Shown here in pieces: positions 29,541-39,349 of a stretch of DNA of 64,000 bases; the first letter of the stretch is position 1, and each line of letters starts with the position of its first letter. A program made the position numbers and the translations under genes. Location: the NCBI GenBank assembly GCA_963700305.1, contig CAVOXB010000022.1, positions 124,001 to 188,000 on the forward strand, given 5' to 3'. The DNA comes from Desulfomonile sp963700305. GTDB lineage: Bacteria; Desulfobacterota; Desulfomonilia; Desulfomonilales; Desulfomonilaceae. The notes under the pieces are model-generated. The model had not been told where the DNA came from, searched no databases, and saw only the letters and a program-made list of their open reading frames with translations.

Positions 29541-30750
29541 ATGACATCCATGGCAATCGATTACAGTATCAGCGGCTTCAGGTTCAGCGCTGTTCCAGCG
29601 GGAATAAAAAAAAGCCGGGACCGATAGGCTGGACTTCGGATTGATAGTGTCAGATGTGCCAGCGCACGCTGCAGGTGTAACCACAACAAATCTGGTTTCA
29701 GCGGCGCCGGTGGAAATCACGCGAAAACACCTTGAGTCGGGCTTGTGTCAGGCAATACTGCTCAACTCAGGCAATGCCAACGCATATACAGGTCAAAAAG
29801 GCAGGCTGGATGCTCTGGAACTCATGGGAGAAGCCGCTGTTGCGTTAAAGATAGATCTGGAGCACATCATCCCAATGTCCACCGGGGTCATAGGAAATCC
29901 TCTACCCACGAAGCGCATGCTGGATCGCATACCGGACCTTGTAGAAGGTCTCGATACACGAAGCTTCATGGACGTGGCAAAAGCCATAATGACCACTGAC
30001 ACAGTTCCCAAGACAGTCGTGCTTGGCGGCGAGACCGGCTCCGGTCGTTTCAAGATGCTGGGCATGGCAAAGGGAGCTGGAATGATATCGCCGGACATGG
30101 CCACAATGCTTTGCGCAATCGTGACGGACATCAAGGTGAGGTCAGGTTTTTTGAAAGAGTGTCTGGTGGAAGCTAATTCGGTTTCTTTCAACTGCATTAC
30201 AGTGGATGGCGACACCAGCACGAATGATACCCTCGTCGTGATGGCAGGAGGGCGACCCGACGCCCCGGAACTCAGTGACAAAAGTTCCGATTGCGATGCT
30301 TTTTGCTCTGCCCTGAAAAAGGCTTGCATGAGTCTCGCTCGTCAGATCGTGCAAGATGGCGAAGGAGCAACCAAAGTCGTTGAAGTGAAGGTGATCGGAG
30401 CCCCCAGCAAAGAAGAGGCAGCTCAAGTGGCTAGAAAGGTGGCCGAATCTCCGTTGGTGAAAACCGCTTTTCACGGCGAAGATCCCAACTGGGGAAGAAT
30501 AGTCTGCAGCGCGGGCCGCGCTGGAGTTGCCTTTGACCCTGAAAAACTTGACCTCTCCATTGAAGGAGTTCCAGTGGTCCAGAACGGGACTCTAGTCTCC
30601 GAGGACTGGGAAAGCCCAGCTCACGCGGCAATGAAAGCAGGCGAATTCCAAGTGCTTCTCGATCTAAAATGCGGCGAAGGAGAATGGAGTATCCTTACAA
30701 CTGACATGTCCGAGGAATACGTAACCATAAACGCAGATTACCGCTCTTAG
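29541..30750 (+). CDS. argJ: Bifunctional ornithine acetyltransferase / N-acetylglutamate synthase (frameshift in A8)
   Basis: Recycles the acetyl group in arginine synthesis and may make N-acetylglutamate. ATG 29541 follows AGAGGTA. The protein begins MTSMAIDYSISGFRFSAVPAG and continues IKK, then breaks in the A-run 29606-29613. Dropping one A gives IKKAGTDRLDFGLIVSD, which matches the family and joins the long frame. The autoproteolytic site is visible as KGAGMISPDMATML (cleaved before Thr in the M-A-T-M segment). ISxNCITVDGDTSTND and GEDPNWGR follow. With argC at 37.8-38.8 kb this shows arginine synthesis. Whether the A8 shift is real or a base-call error cannot be told here. Confidence 0.9.
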
Positions 30751-30841
30751 AATGTCTGGAAATAGGCCCATCGGACAGCTGACATTTGGAATGCGCTGAC
30801 TGGAATGTTTTGCCAAGTCTGATGTCACAGTTGGAGATCAT

Positions 30842-31538
30842 GTGAACGCAAGGACAATATCAGGGCGCTATAGCATCGGAGAAGAGATTGCGAACAGCCT
30901 TACTCACGCTTTGGGTATCGTTTTTTCCATAGTGGGTACGGTTGTTCTCATGTTGTCTTCAACCGGTTCGGAAAATATCTGGCGTATCGTCAGTTGTGCC
31001 GTTTTCGGCATGACGCTAATTCTTCTCTACACTGCGTCTACCCTATATCACGGAGTTCAAAGGGCCAGTTTAAAGTCGTTTATGCGGATTCTCGATCATT
31101 CAACAATATTTCTCCTCATTGCAGGCACCTACACTCCATTTACGTTGGTAAACCTCAGGGGTCCGTGGGGCTGGTCTCTTTTTGGCGTCATCTGGGGGCT
31201 GGCACTTTTGGGGATTTTTCTTCAGACCACCTTACTTCGTCAATCGGTCGGTATTTCAGTCGCATTGTGACGTTGTCATGGGGTGGGCAGTTGTTGTGGC
31301 TGCGAAACAATTGCTTGTGGCTGTCGCTCCATCAGGCATGATGCTCCTGCTGGCAGGAGGCCTTGCTTATACTTTCGGGATCGCCTTTTACGTCTGGCAT
31401 AGGCTGCCATATCACCATGCCATTTGGCACGTTTTTGTATTAGCTGGAAGCATTTGTCACTTCTTCGCAGTTCTGTTTATGCTGTACCCATATAAGATTA
31501 GCGAGCTGTGCGAGACTTCCAGGGGACACCATGTCTGA
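30842..31538 (+). CDS. Hemolysin III / YqfA-type membrane protein (frameshifted)
   Basis: An integral membrane protein of the PAQR-related hemolysin III family. EEIANSLTHALGIVFSIVG (with SxxxH), LYHGVQR, and LDHSTIFLLIAGTYTPFTLV give the three conserved blocks with Ser/Asp/His. The second frame (31182 onwards) supplies YTFGIAFYVWHRLPYHHAIWHVFVLAG, the last block with the His cluster. The frames join near 31245-31265; the repaired protein is about 231 residues with seven hydrophobic helices. GTG 30842 follows GGAGATCAT. The role in cells is not known with confidence. Confidence 0.83.
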
Positions 31539-31904
31539 TTGACGTTTCGGATCGAGAATTGACAAGGTCTCGCCGGAAACGGGGCCCGCAAGTCTGGAAC
31601 CTCCGACTTTACTGCCCGAGGCGATATAGCAGTTTCGAAAATTGTGTCGGATTCGCGGTGTTATTCTCGTTCACAGTCCGGAAGATCTAACCATGTCAAT
31701 TGCGAGGAGTGGAGCGACGGAGCAATCAGTAGGACCAGCGAGTCGCCGGTCCTCCCATTTCAAGGAGATTGCTTCGGGCTACGCCCTCAGCAATGACAAT
31801 CATCCAATCACTTCGCCCAGCCAAACCGACATTATTTTCGCGAAACCCCATATACCAAAAATATTACGAGAACAAATTTTCAAATCGCTGGCGATTGCGC
31901 GGCG
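31539..31904. other. gene-free stretch between convergent genes
   Basis: About 365 bases after the hemolysin III gene and before the 3' end of the AraC-family gene. Short forward frames lack family features. Nothing recognised. Confidence 0.4.
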
Positions 31905-32912
31905 TTACTGCCCATCGGAGGTTTTGCAATCGGCTCCGGAGTACCTTGTGAATTTCCGCTGATATTCGTTTGGTCTCAAACCGGTGAGTCTGACAAATAT
32001 TTTTCTGAAGAATGGAATGTCTTCGTACCCGACCTGATATGTTATTTCACTGAAAGTCCGGGTGCCTTCTTCCAACAGGCGTTTAGCTCTTTCCACCCGC
32101 AATTTCTGTAAATACCCCAATGGAGTGACTCCTACCGACTTCTTAAAGCGGCGTTCCATGGATCGACGGCTCATGCGAAGTTCTTGTGCCAACCACTCAT
32201 AATCAATTAACGCGGATTCATGCTGTTCTATCCATTCCTGGGCTTTCACAACCAAAGGGTCGCCATGGTCTTTTTGAAAAAAGAAATGCTCATAGGGAGC
32301 CTGCGACACTCTGCCCATATCTAAAACCATGGTCTTTGCAGACTCTAGGGCTGCTTGCCGACCACAAAATTTTTCCACCAGATACAGAGAGAGATCCAGG
32401 CCAGCGCTTACGCCAGCCGAACAATAGAGCCGACCGTGATCAATGTACATCTGATCCAGTCTTAATTTCACCTGTGGATATCTTTTTCGGAATATGTCTG
32501 CAAATCCCCAATGGAGGGTCGCAGATTTGCCGTCAAGAAGCCCGGTTTCCGACAGCAAAAAGGCTCCAGTGCAAATACTGGCAACGTGGGCTCCTCGATC
32601 GTAATGATGGCGTATCCAAGGCACCAGTTCCGGAGTTTTATCGATAATTTCCTGAATATAGGTGGCCGAGGAGATAACAATCAGATCGGTTTGCTGAACA
32701 TCCTTAATGCTGCAATGGGGTTGGATATAGATATTATTTACGGATCTGATGGGTTGTCCGTCCGCCGAGGCGATTGTTACGTCAAAAAACGGTGTCTGGG
32801 GGGATTTAGTCACACGATTCCACAGCCGGCCTGCCTGATTCAAAATGTCCATGGGTCCAAAAATGGTTGTTGCCATGGTGTTGTAAGGAGCGAGAATAGT
32901 AACTTTTCTCAT
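31905..32912 (-). CDS. GlxA-type AraC-family regulator (PfpI domain + HTH)
   Basis: A 335-residue regulator. Residues about 1-190 are a class I glutamine-amidotransferase/DJ-1-like sensor domain (ICTGAFLLSETGLLDG, where Cys sits at the nucleophile elbow; LYCSAGVSAGLDLSLYLVE). Residues about 225-325 form the AraC DNA-binding domain with two helix-turn-helix motifs (WLAQELRMSRRSMERRFKK; ITYQVGYEDIPFFRKIF). GlxA-type regulators control choline, betaine, arginine or aldehyde genes in other bacteria; its own targets are not visible. It is divergent from the DUF3795 gene, with about 165 bases between them. Confidence 0.9.
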   Translation of the reverse strand: MRKVTILAPYNTMATTIFGPMDILNQAGRLWNRVTKSPQTPFFDVTIASADGQPIRSVNNIYIQPHCSIKDVQQTDLIVISSATYIQEIIDKTPELVPWIRHHYDRGAHVASICTGAFLLSETGLLDGKSATLHWGFADIFRKRYPQVKLRLDQMYIDHGRLYCSAGVSAGLDLSLYLVEKFCGRQAALESAKTMVLDMGRVSQAPYEHFFFQKDHGDPLVVKAQEWIEQHESALIDYEWLAQELRMSRRSMERRFKKSVGVTPLGYLQKLRVERAKRLLEEGTRTFSEITYQVGYEDIPFFRKIFVRLTGLRPNEYQRKFTRYSGADCKTSDGQ

Positions 32913-33078
32913 CGGTTCTTCCTAAATCGCGAAGAATGTCGCTATCGCCTATTACAATGTCGATTATGCCACTTTTTTTCTCAACCGCAATAGTTATGAT
33001 GAAACTATCTGCTCCACCGCAAGCAACGGCGCATTGAGTCCCGGAGGAATAACCTATTTCAAGAGAAGGAGAAAATGC

Positions 33079-33532
33079 ATGACTAGCGAAGAGATTAAAG
33101 AGTCTATAGCCCCCTGCGGCCTGTGTTGCGAAACTTGTTTTGCACATGTGGACGGAGAGATACGTAAATACAGCCTGAAACTCAAAGAAAAATTGGGAAA
33201 TTTCCACGTCAACGCCAAACGATTCGAGACGATTCTGGATAACCCTATTTTTGGCAAATACCCTGCTTTCAAGGAGATGCTGGACTATCTTGCCTCGGAA
33301 AATTGTAGAGGGTGTCGCAATGAACAGTGTAAGTTGTTTAAGGACTGTGGATATGCCCGTGTCACCAGGAAAAGCAGCTTGATTTTTGCTACCAGTGTGA
33401 CCAGTTTCCCTGTGAAAAAACTAATTTTGACCCTGGCCTGTATAAAGGATGGGTGATGATAAATGAAAAGATCAGGGCAACGGGCATAGAAAAATATTGT
33501 GAAGCTGCCAGAAGCCGATCCAGATATCCATA
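33079..33532 (+). CDS. DUF3795 Cys-rich protein (frameshifted)
   Basis: The first frame starts MTSEEIKESIAPCGLCCETC, the DUF3795 opening with its CGxCCxxC cluster, and continues NCRGCRNEQCKLFKDCG. It then switches frame near 33350, where the sequence goes on CPCHQEKQLDFCYQCDQF and PCEKTNFDPGLYKGW to TAA at 33532. The span is 3n+1, i.e. one extra base. With about 14 Cys in 150 residues it probably binds metal or an Fe-S cluster; function is unknown. ATG 33079 follows AGAAGGAG. The upstream TTG frame is not used. Confidence 0.78.
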
Positions 33533-33877
33533 ACATGAATAGACATGCGAGGTATCTGGTGCAGATAGACCTGCACGGACTCCTATGCGGACGGCGAGAG
33601 GTTACCCACCCCAAAGATCTCTCACCGGGAAATTCCGGGGACACCACTTCTAATTAGCGCTAAGGACCGAGAATTGAGAACAGTGTCCCCACGCTTCCCA
33701 GATGAGACTCCGAAACGGCTCAACGAGCTCTACGATCCGTGAGTTGTGTAAGATGTCCCCGGAACAGACGATGTCCCCGGAACAGACGAACTCATCTTGC
33801 GGCAATCTCCGCCGCATCTTTGGGGCGTCTAATTCGGTGGCTAGGGCTAGAATGCCCCTCGGTAAAAATCGCGAGTG

Positions 33878-34192
33878 TCACGCGTCCGTAATGATTTCAC
33901 CAATCAGATTGTCAACGATCACCGGCGTGGCAAAATAGTGGACAGTCGGTTCCGCTCCATACTTTTCAGCGATCAGTCTCTTCCAATCATCCGTGTAGGT
34001 TTGTTCAGCATCTTCACGAGACATCCACAGGTAAACACCGCCGGCGGTTTGGCCGTCCTCCGAGAGAAGATAATACTTGCGAATGAGCCCATGGACATCC
34101 CTGTATCTGGGCGCAGTGCTCAAAAAGATTTCCTTCGCTTTCTCTCGGGTTACAGGCTGCGGGAGCTTGAACTGAACAAGTGCTGTGATCAT
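33878..34192 (-). CDS. YdhR-like small monooxygenase-family protein
   Basis: A 104-residue alpha+beta barrel protein of the dimeric antibiotic-biosynthesis-monooxygenase type. MITALVQFKLPQPVTREKA opens strand 1, and GLIRKYYLLSEDGQTAGGVYL and WMSREDAEQTY are typical of the YdhR subgroup. ATG 34192 with GGAGAGAGGAAG upstream is preferred over a frame extended to 34279. Members are mostly uncharacterised; no cofactor is expected. It is followed on the same strand by about 240 bases without a gene. Confidence 0.8.
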   Translation of the reverse strand: MITALVQFKLPQPVTREKAKEIFLSTAPRYRDVHGLIRKYYLLSEDGQTAGGVYLWMSREDAEQTYTDDWKRLIAEKYGAEPTVHYFATPVIVDNLIGEIITDA

Positions 34193-34250
34193 GCTCTTCC
34201 TCTCTCCTGTACTGATTCTTAATTCCGTAGTTGCCACGAGATAATAGCAT

Positions 34251-34848
34251 TTATTCGACTCTGGAACATGGTGGATCAATGGGATCCCCGACCTTTTTTA
34301 CCCGCTCCATGTAGTAGATGGTGCCAGCCATCATCAGGCCGAGATTTCTGGCAGCTGTTTTCGTGTCCGCTCTTTATTGCCCGACAAAACCACTTTTCAG
34401 CTTCAATTGTGGTAAGTGGCACGCCATTACCTAACATATACAGGACTCCAAGCATATTCATGGATTCCGGATTTCCTCGCTGGGCAGAAGAAATGACCCA
34501 TTTAATCTTTTCCTGTTTGCCTTCAGTCGCTTGGCCATTCTTGAGGAACTCGGAAATCGCTAAGGCTGCGAGAGCGTCTTCAGCCCGGAGATTTCCCTTT
34601 GTTGCCGACAAGGTGAACCATCGAGTAGCCTCGTTATAGTCTTGAGAGACTCCCGTTCCGAGGGTGCACATTAGGCCCATAATGTGCTGTGCCTCAGGGT
34701 TGCCGTCCTCAGCGAGAGGCTTCAGGGTTTGAAATGCCTGTTCATATTCTTGGCGTTCGTATGCTGCCAAGCCCTCTTCAAGCGAATTACCGGCGCTGGC
34801 AGTTGCGGACAAAATCATCAGGCCACATAGGAGAGTAATTAAGATCAT
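34251..34848 (-). CDS. Exported Sel1-repeat protein (frameshifted at the end)
   Basis: ATG 34848 opens MILITLLCGLMILSATASAG, a signal peptide. Four Sel1-like repeats follow (for example AQHIMGLMCTLGTGVSQDYN EATRWF split over about residues 55-82; MLGVLYMLGNGVPLTTIEAE). The frame then runs off family near GHENS. One base removed near 34353 restores AARNLGLMMAGTIYYMERV and TAA at 34251. Sel1 repeats are alpha-helical scaffolds for protein contacts. A longer frame to 34983 lacks a leader of its own and is not used. Confidence 0.75.
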
Positions 34849-35275
34849 AGTTGATCTCCTACCTGAAAGCACGTCAAGCAATATATAGCAAATGCCAAGA
34901 CGAACGTCCGACTTGAAAAATGGCTTTGTACACTTGCGACCAATTCTGGGATACGCTATCCGGACAAAATTCTTTGGCATCACATAGAGCGGTTCTCAAA
35001 AGTTCTGACGTTTTGCAATCAAGTTCAACAAATCACAAGTGTTTCGGGTGCCACTGCTGGCTTGTCCAGCAGTGCTTTCTGGACCGGCACTGCTGGACAA
35101 GCCAGCAGTGGCACCTAGAAGTCAAGCCGTGATTACTTTCGAGAACTGCTATAAATAGTTCCCACCCCTGCAATGTATTCAATCACCTAACTATAGATTG
35201 CATCCAGGACGCGAGAGAGGCAACACAGGAATAGAAGGATGAGGATTCAGACGACCTAATTTTGATTCTAACTTA
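34849..35275. other. intergenic stretch holding a nested palindrome
   Basis: About 430 bases between the YIP1-family gene and the Sel1 gene, both on the minus strand. Apart from the palindrome at 35047-35115 nothing is recognised. Confidence 0.5.
35047..35115. repeat. 29-bp perfect inverted repeat, each arm itself a hairpin
   Basis: Arms 35047-35075 and 35087-35115 are perfect reverse complements around an 11-base spacer. Within each arm CACTGCTGG and CCAGCAGTG pair around CTTGT (or ACAAG). The DNA can therefore form one 29-bp cruciform or two small hairpins. No T-run follows, so it is not a standard terminator. Motifs of this sequence recur in other genomes as dispersed palindromes, from memory. 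Confidence 0.9.
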
Positions 35276-36019
35276 CTACAAACCCATGAGGAGATTGACC
35301 GACAATAGCCCGATCACGCCTACGCCGCAGCACAATATCCCTGGCAGTACGAGAGCGGCAACAGCTCTGCCTGTGGATATGCCATGGACTGCGCGTATGC
35401 CCACTACTGTAATGTAGACTTTCCAGACCACCGATGCGATGCCGCCAATAACCGGTATAACTGCGAGCAATTCTGGCCCGGTGGTGTAGCAGACCACTCT
35501 GAAAGTGGCCTCGAAGTCTTCTTTTGCGCCTCCCACCAGAAAAAGCGAAACATGAAGCAATATGCCCCACAAGAATAAGCCCATGAAAACCAAGAGAGGA
35601 ATCAACAATGCGAATAGTGCCGCGTTGCGGCCTGCCAATTCGGACAGCATGTTGCCTCCGACAGCCATTGACCATGCATAAGCAGCCATTGACCCGGTGG
35701 TCTCCACAAGGACAGCGAACAACAGCGGCAACATAAATCCGGCGTTCAAAGGGATTTCTTCAAAGAATCTCGAAGCAGAAAACATGCTTTCCTTTATTGT
35801 CCCAGTGAGCGCCTGCCAAAAGCCAAGATGCTCCTGATCTTCCCATGGACAATACTCGATTCTGGTATCTATGGATTTCAAGGGCGACTGATCATCAGAT
35901 GTCTCGGACCCAGGTTCTGATGATTGACTGGTCGTTAAATCCAATCCTGCGCCGCAAAGCGGACAAAACTTCTGATCATATACTGGCTCAAAATCCTTAC
36001 CGCAGTGGGGGCATTTCAC
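35276..36019 (-). CDS. Zinc-ribbon YIP1-family membrane protein
   Basis: A 247-residue protein. The N-terminal zinc ribbon reads MKCPHCGKDF...FCPLCGAGL (two CxxC). After a hydrophilic linker (about 28-70) come five hydrophobic helices with the YIP1 pattern (FEATFRVVCYTTGPELLAVIP). Bacterial members are widespread and uncharacterised; an inner-membrane location is certain from the helices. The gene stands alone between a sulfurtransferase-type gene and the Sel1 gene. Confidence 0.85.
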   Translation of the reverse strand: MKCPHCGKDFEPVYDQKFCPLCGAGLDLTTSQSSEPGSETSDDQSPLKSIDTRIEYCPWEDQEHLGFWQALTGTIKESMFSASRFFEEIPLNAGFMLPLLFAVLVETTGSMAAYAWSMAVGGNMLSELAGRNAALFALLIPLLVFMGLFLWGILLHVSLFLVGGAKEDFEATFRVVCYTTGPELLAVIPVIGGIASVVWKVYITVVGIRAVHGISTGRAVAALVLPGILCCGVGVIGLLSVNLLMGL

Positions 36020-36125
36020 GATCCGCTCCTTTTACCATTGAAAATCAATTCAATTTCTATCAAGAGTTGCCTTCGTTAATTCTTAGGCCCATCGCCCGTT
36101 TGGGCAGAGTTTTCGACCATTGACA

Positions 36126-37172
36126 TCAGATTAAATGTTCCGTCAACCAGTCTTCTGAAGGCACTGCTATGGATTGGACAACACTTGTGTGTCCCTGTGC
36201 ATCGCGGCAGCTCACCTTTTCCCCTCGATACATCTGCTTGGCGTACCGAAAAATCAATCCGCCAATAAAAGCCGTCTCTTCCGAACCGGGTGTTCCCTGC
36301 ACGAGAATCAAAGGGCCTGGAAAATCTACCGGTGAAAATATGAACTCACCCGACGATAAAGCTTCCAGCTGGTCATTCTCCGATTCACTGCGGCCTACGA
36401 TCACTTTCAGGCCTGGCCTGATCCTGTAGTGACGCCCTATTCGGAGTGCTTCAAGATCGTCCGTAGTGACATCACTCGAATCCTGCAGCAAATCCCTCAC
36501 TCTTCGGGAAAAATTCTTATCAGTGAGCAAACACCCGCCAGCGGGCGCAGAATAGCCCGTGAGTCTCAGTTCAGCAGCAAGAGCCAACTGTTTTTTTCTT
36601 CCCCGGCCTGCCACGTCCAAAAGGAGATTTCTGTCGACAATGTCTGCCTCCTCAGGACCAGTGGGCGGCAGTACCTTCGCCGAAAGCGGTCTTAACACAA
36701 TGCCCCGACATTGGGCCTGCTTTTCTATGAGCCTAAGTGTATGCCTTCGCTGGGACATGGGCCTTTGCCCTACTACCTCGCCTGTGACCAAAAAGGTGGC
36801 GCCGATTTGTTCCATAAATTCCCGTGCTTTTATAAGTGAATATATCCGGCAATCGATGCATGGGTTCACATTCTTGCCATAGCCGTACCGTGGATTTCTC
36901 AGCAAATCAATAAAGTCTGGTCCTCTGGTAATAAACTCCACAGGAACTCCCAACTGTTTTGCAGTAATTAGAACAGGCGAATCTTGGGTCTCCGGGTCTC
37001 CAACCGAAAAAAATGACGAAAAATGGACTGCCGTTACATCAATTCCTTGTCGCTTTACCAGATAGATTGCGAGCGTCGAATCGAGCCCGCCTGAAATCAG
37101 GGCTACGGCTTTCTTGTTGAAAGAGACTTTTTCGGTAATTGGTTCAGAACACTTCGGCCGAAAAGACATAGA
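36126..37172 (-). CDS. PP-loop ATPase, ThiI/MnmA-like tRNA thiolation family
   Basis: About 348 residues from ATG 37172. The ATP-pyrophosphatase loop is SGGLDSTLAIYLV, and the substrate loop NPCIDCRIYSLIKAREFM has the CxxC seen in thiolases. FLVTGEVVGQRPMSQRR and SAPAGGCLLTDKNFS follow, typical of the ThiI-like branch found with a C-terminal NFACT-R-like domain (about residues 235-345). It likely adenylates a tRNA base before sulfur transfer; the exact base is unknown. The longer frame to 37322 runs into the AMMECR1 gene. The start overlaps AMMECR1 by 29 bases. Confidence 0.75.
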   Translation of the reverse strand, partial: SMSFRPKCSEPITEKVSFNKKAVALISGGLDSTLAIYLVKRQGIDVTAVHFSSFFSVGDPETQDSPVLITAKQLGVPVEFITRGPDFIDLLRNPRYGYGKNVNPCIDCRIYSLIKAREFMEQIGATFLVTGEVVGQRPMSQRRHTLRLIEKQAQCRGIVLRPLSAKVLPPTGPEEADIVDRNLLLDVAGRGRKKQLALAAELRLTGYSAPAGGCLLTDKNFSRRVRDLLQDSSDVTTDDLEALRIGRHYRIRPGLKVIVGRSESENDQLEALSSGEFIFSPVDFPGPLILVQGTPGSEETAFIGGLIFRYAKQMYRGEKVSCRDAQGHTSVVQSIAVPSEDWLTEHLI

Positions 37173-37713
37173 TCTTTGTCTCCTTGTCCTCCCATGCATT
37201 CTCGGGCAGTCCCGCTTTTCTGCAGGTCTCTCGCAGAAACGTAACCCTGTCCCAGTTCCTCTCTGAAGCGACCTGAGGCAGAAGCAGACCCGAATAATAC
37301 CCTCGCCGGACCAGAAGACCATGAACTCCCACCTGGATTTGTTCTGTGTCCTGAATCTCCACGAGTGGAGTGATTACTGAAATTTCTATATCCAGGTAAG
37401 GCAATTCATCTTCCTGCACCGAGCGAAACCGAGGATCACGAAACGCGGCTGAATTAGCCATTTCTTCCACTTGCTTGTACAGTGCCGCGTCTGCCTGCAA
37501 AGATCCTATGCATCCTCTGAGCATGCCGCGTTTGTGTATGCTCACGAAAGCTCCGTACTTCTCTTCCAGCCTGGGAGATGTCGGAGTAATGTTCGGCGAG
37601 GGCTTCCCTGCCGCTTTGGCTTCAATTACAGTCCGAGCGATCTTCAACAGCTCGCTTTTGTCTTCATTCGTCAAACCCAGGTTTACGCCTACAGGCCTTT
37701 TTCCCGGCTCCAT
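37144..37713 (-). CDS. AmmeMemoRadiSam system protein A (AMMECR1 domain)
   Basis: A 189-residue AMMECR1 protein: FVSIHKRGMLRGCIGSLQ, AFRDPRFRSVQEDELP, and GLLLPQVASERNWDRVTFL cover the conserved core. In bacteria it is usually found with a Memo protein and a radical SAM enzyme; neither is in this window. Its role is not established. It overlaps the PP-loop gene and follows argC by 45 bases, so the three may share a transcript. Confidence 0.9.
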   Translation of the reverse strand: MEPGKRPVGVNLGLTNEDKSELLKIARTVIEAKAAGKPSPNITPTSPRLEEKYGAFVSIHKRGMLRGCIGSLQADAALYKQVEEMANSAAFRDPRFRSVQEDELPYLDIEISVITPLVEIQDTEQIQVGVHGLLVRRGYYSGLLLPQVASERNWDRVTFLRETCRKAGLPENAWEDKETKIYVFSAEVF

Positions 37714-37758
37714 GTGTGTTATTCCTTTTTCTTGGTCGGGCGAAACTTCTGGCCGGAT

Positions 37759-38796
37759 TCACGGAAACATCGGCAAACCGAGCAGCCCTGCTGTTTCATC
37801 CAATCCGGTCATAAGGTTCATGTTTTGAACTGCCTCGCCTGAAGCGCCTTTCACCAGGTTGTCAATTGCCGACATTGCGATGACCCATCCGGTCCTTTCA
37901 TCTACTTCTACGCCAACGTGACACTGGTTTGATCCTCGCACAAGGCCAGTATCCGGAAAAAAACCAGCAGGCAGGACTCTCACGAAAGGTTCTGACCTGT
38001 AGTAGTCCGTGTAAGCTTCCCTGATCTCTTTTGCCGGAATCTCGCGTTTGAGCGGAACGTGAATCGTGCTTACCATTCCTCTGCTGACAGGTATCAGATG
38101 CGGGGTGAACCTGACTTTCACCTGATTGCCAGCAATCTTGCTGAGCTCCTGCTCCATTTCCGGGATGTGCCTGTGGCCCAGTACAGCGTAGGGTTTGAAG
38201 CTTTCACCTGATTCGCAGAAGCTCGTGATGGGCTTTGCGCCTCTTCCTGCCCCAGAAATACCGGACTTCGAATCCACCACAGGGCAGCTAGTATCCACTT
38301 CACTCAGCTTAAAAAGCGGAGCGAGCGCAAGGATAACTGATGTCGGATAACAGCCCGGGTTGGCCACAAGCTCCGCCTTCTTGATCGAATCCCGATGTAT
38401 CTCCGGCAGCCCGTAAACCGCCCTCGAAAGCAGTTCCGGGTCCTTGTGAGGGCCGTACCAGTGCTCGTACGATTTCGCATCATTGAGCCGAAGATCGGCA
38501 GATAGATCTACGACCTTGAGGCCGGAGTCAAGCAAGCGTCTGATCACGGCCATTGACTCACCGTGCGGAAGCGCCAGGAAAGCGACATCTGCCTGGGGAT
38601 TGCCGCTCAGATCCTCAAGCGTGTTCAACCGGAAATCTCTTCCCGGGACTATAAATGGGAGAGCGTCAGAAGCCATTTTGCCCGCCCAATTCCTTGAGCT
38701 TCCGCCGGCTATGTGAACGTCAGGGTGTGACGACAATATGCGAATGAGCTCCAATCCGGTATAACCGGTGGCGCCGAAAATCAATACTTTCAACAT
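37759..38796 (-). CDS. argC: N-acetyl-gamma-glutamyl-phosphate reductase
   Basis: A 345-residue NADPH enzyme of arginine synthesis reducing N-acetylglutamyl phosphate to the semialdehyde. Nucleotide loop FGATGYTGLELIRIL, catalytic Cys in VANPGCYPTSVIL, and GHRHIPEMEQEL with the active-site His are intact. Length is normal for type 1 ArgC. It heads an apparent operon with the AMMECR1 and PP-loop genes. Confidence 0.95.
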   Translation of the reverse strand: MLKVLIFGATGYTGLELIRILSSHPDVHIAGGSSRNWAGKMASDALPFIVPGRDFRLNTLEDLSGNPQADVAFLALPHGESMAVIRRLLDSGLKVVDLSADLRLNDAKSYEHWYGPHKDPELLSRAVYGLPEIHRDSIKKAELVANPGCYPTSVILALAPLFKLSEVDTSCPVVDSKSGISGAGRGAKPITSFCESGESFKPYAVLGHRHIPEMEQELSKIAGNQVKVRFTPHLIPVSRGMVSTIHVPLKREIPAKEIREAYTDYYRSEPFVRVLPAGFFPDTGLVRGSNQCHVGVEVDERTGWVIAMSAIDNLVKGASGEAVQNMNLMTGLDETAGLLGLPMFP

Positions 38797-39349
38797 ATTA
38801 AGTGTCCTCTGGACAGGTTTCTGAAATTATTGTCTTGCGGCACGTGCCGCAGAATTGTCAGATTTCATTGAAAATCCCCCTGAATCCCATATCGCAATGG
38901 CATCGATGACTTCATCTGATTATGACCCTCCCCCGTCCCCCATGGGCGTTAAAATAAGGCCGTCTGGGCTCCCTATGGTGGCGGCCGGCGTCCCTGCCGG
39001 CCAGATAGCGGCCTTCATCCGCTCGCCATTGAGGAAGTCTCCGCTACACAGGTGAAGTTTTCGTGCGAATTCGGTTGCTCCTTTGCCCACGATGGCCGGC
39101 AGGGACGCCGGCCGCTACTAATACTATGTTTCGCCATGTCGCTGCGTTTCAAAGGCTGTTAACGCCATCATCTCGACCGCGATATTTTGACGCCTATGCC
39201 CTGGATCCCCCTTTAGAAAAAAGGACCCCCAAGAACTGTGTCGGGCTTCTACTACCCCCTTTTTGTAAAGGGGGGATGCGGGACTTGGCAACTCACAGGG
39301 TTCCGTGCCGGGCGGGTCAGGCCGCTCTCATCAGGCGATTCAACGAAAA
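38797..39349. other. gene-free stretch around repeat copy A
   Basis: About 550 bases between argC and guaB. It contains the 224-bp repeat A (38940-39163). Further right is a C-rich/G-rich pair (CCCCCTTT...AAAGGGGGG, about 39218-39274) that could fold. No gene is seen. Confidence 0.5.
38940..39163 (+). repeat. Dispersed 0.22-kb element, copy A
   Basis: Runs from CCATGGGCGTTAAAATAAGG to AAAGGCTGTTAAC and matches the reverse complement of 48060-48286 over almost its whole length, with small differences and short indels. Inside are outward-facing copies of GGCCGGCGTCCCTGCCGGCC / GGCCGGCAGGGACGCCGGCC. No ORF is shared, so it looks like a MITE-type or large REP element. Confidence 0.85.
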
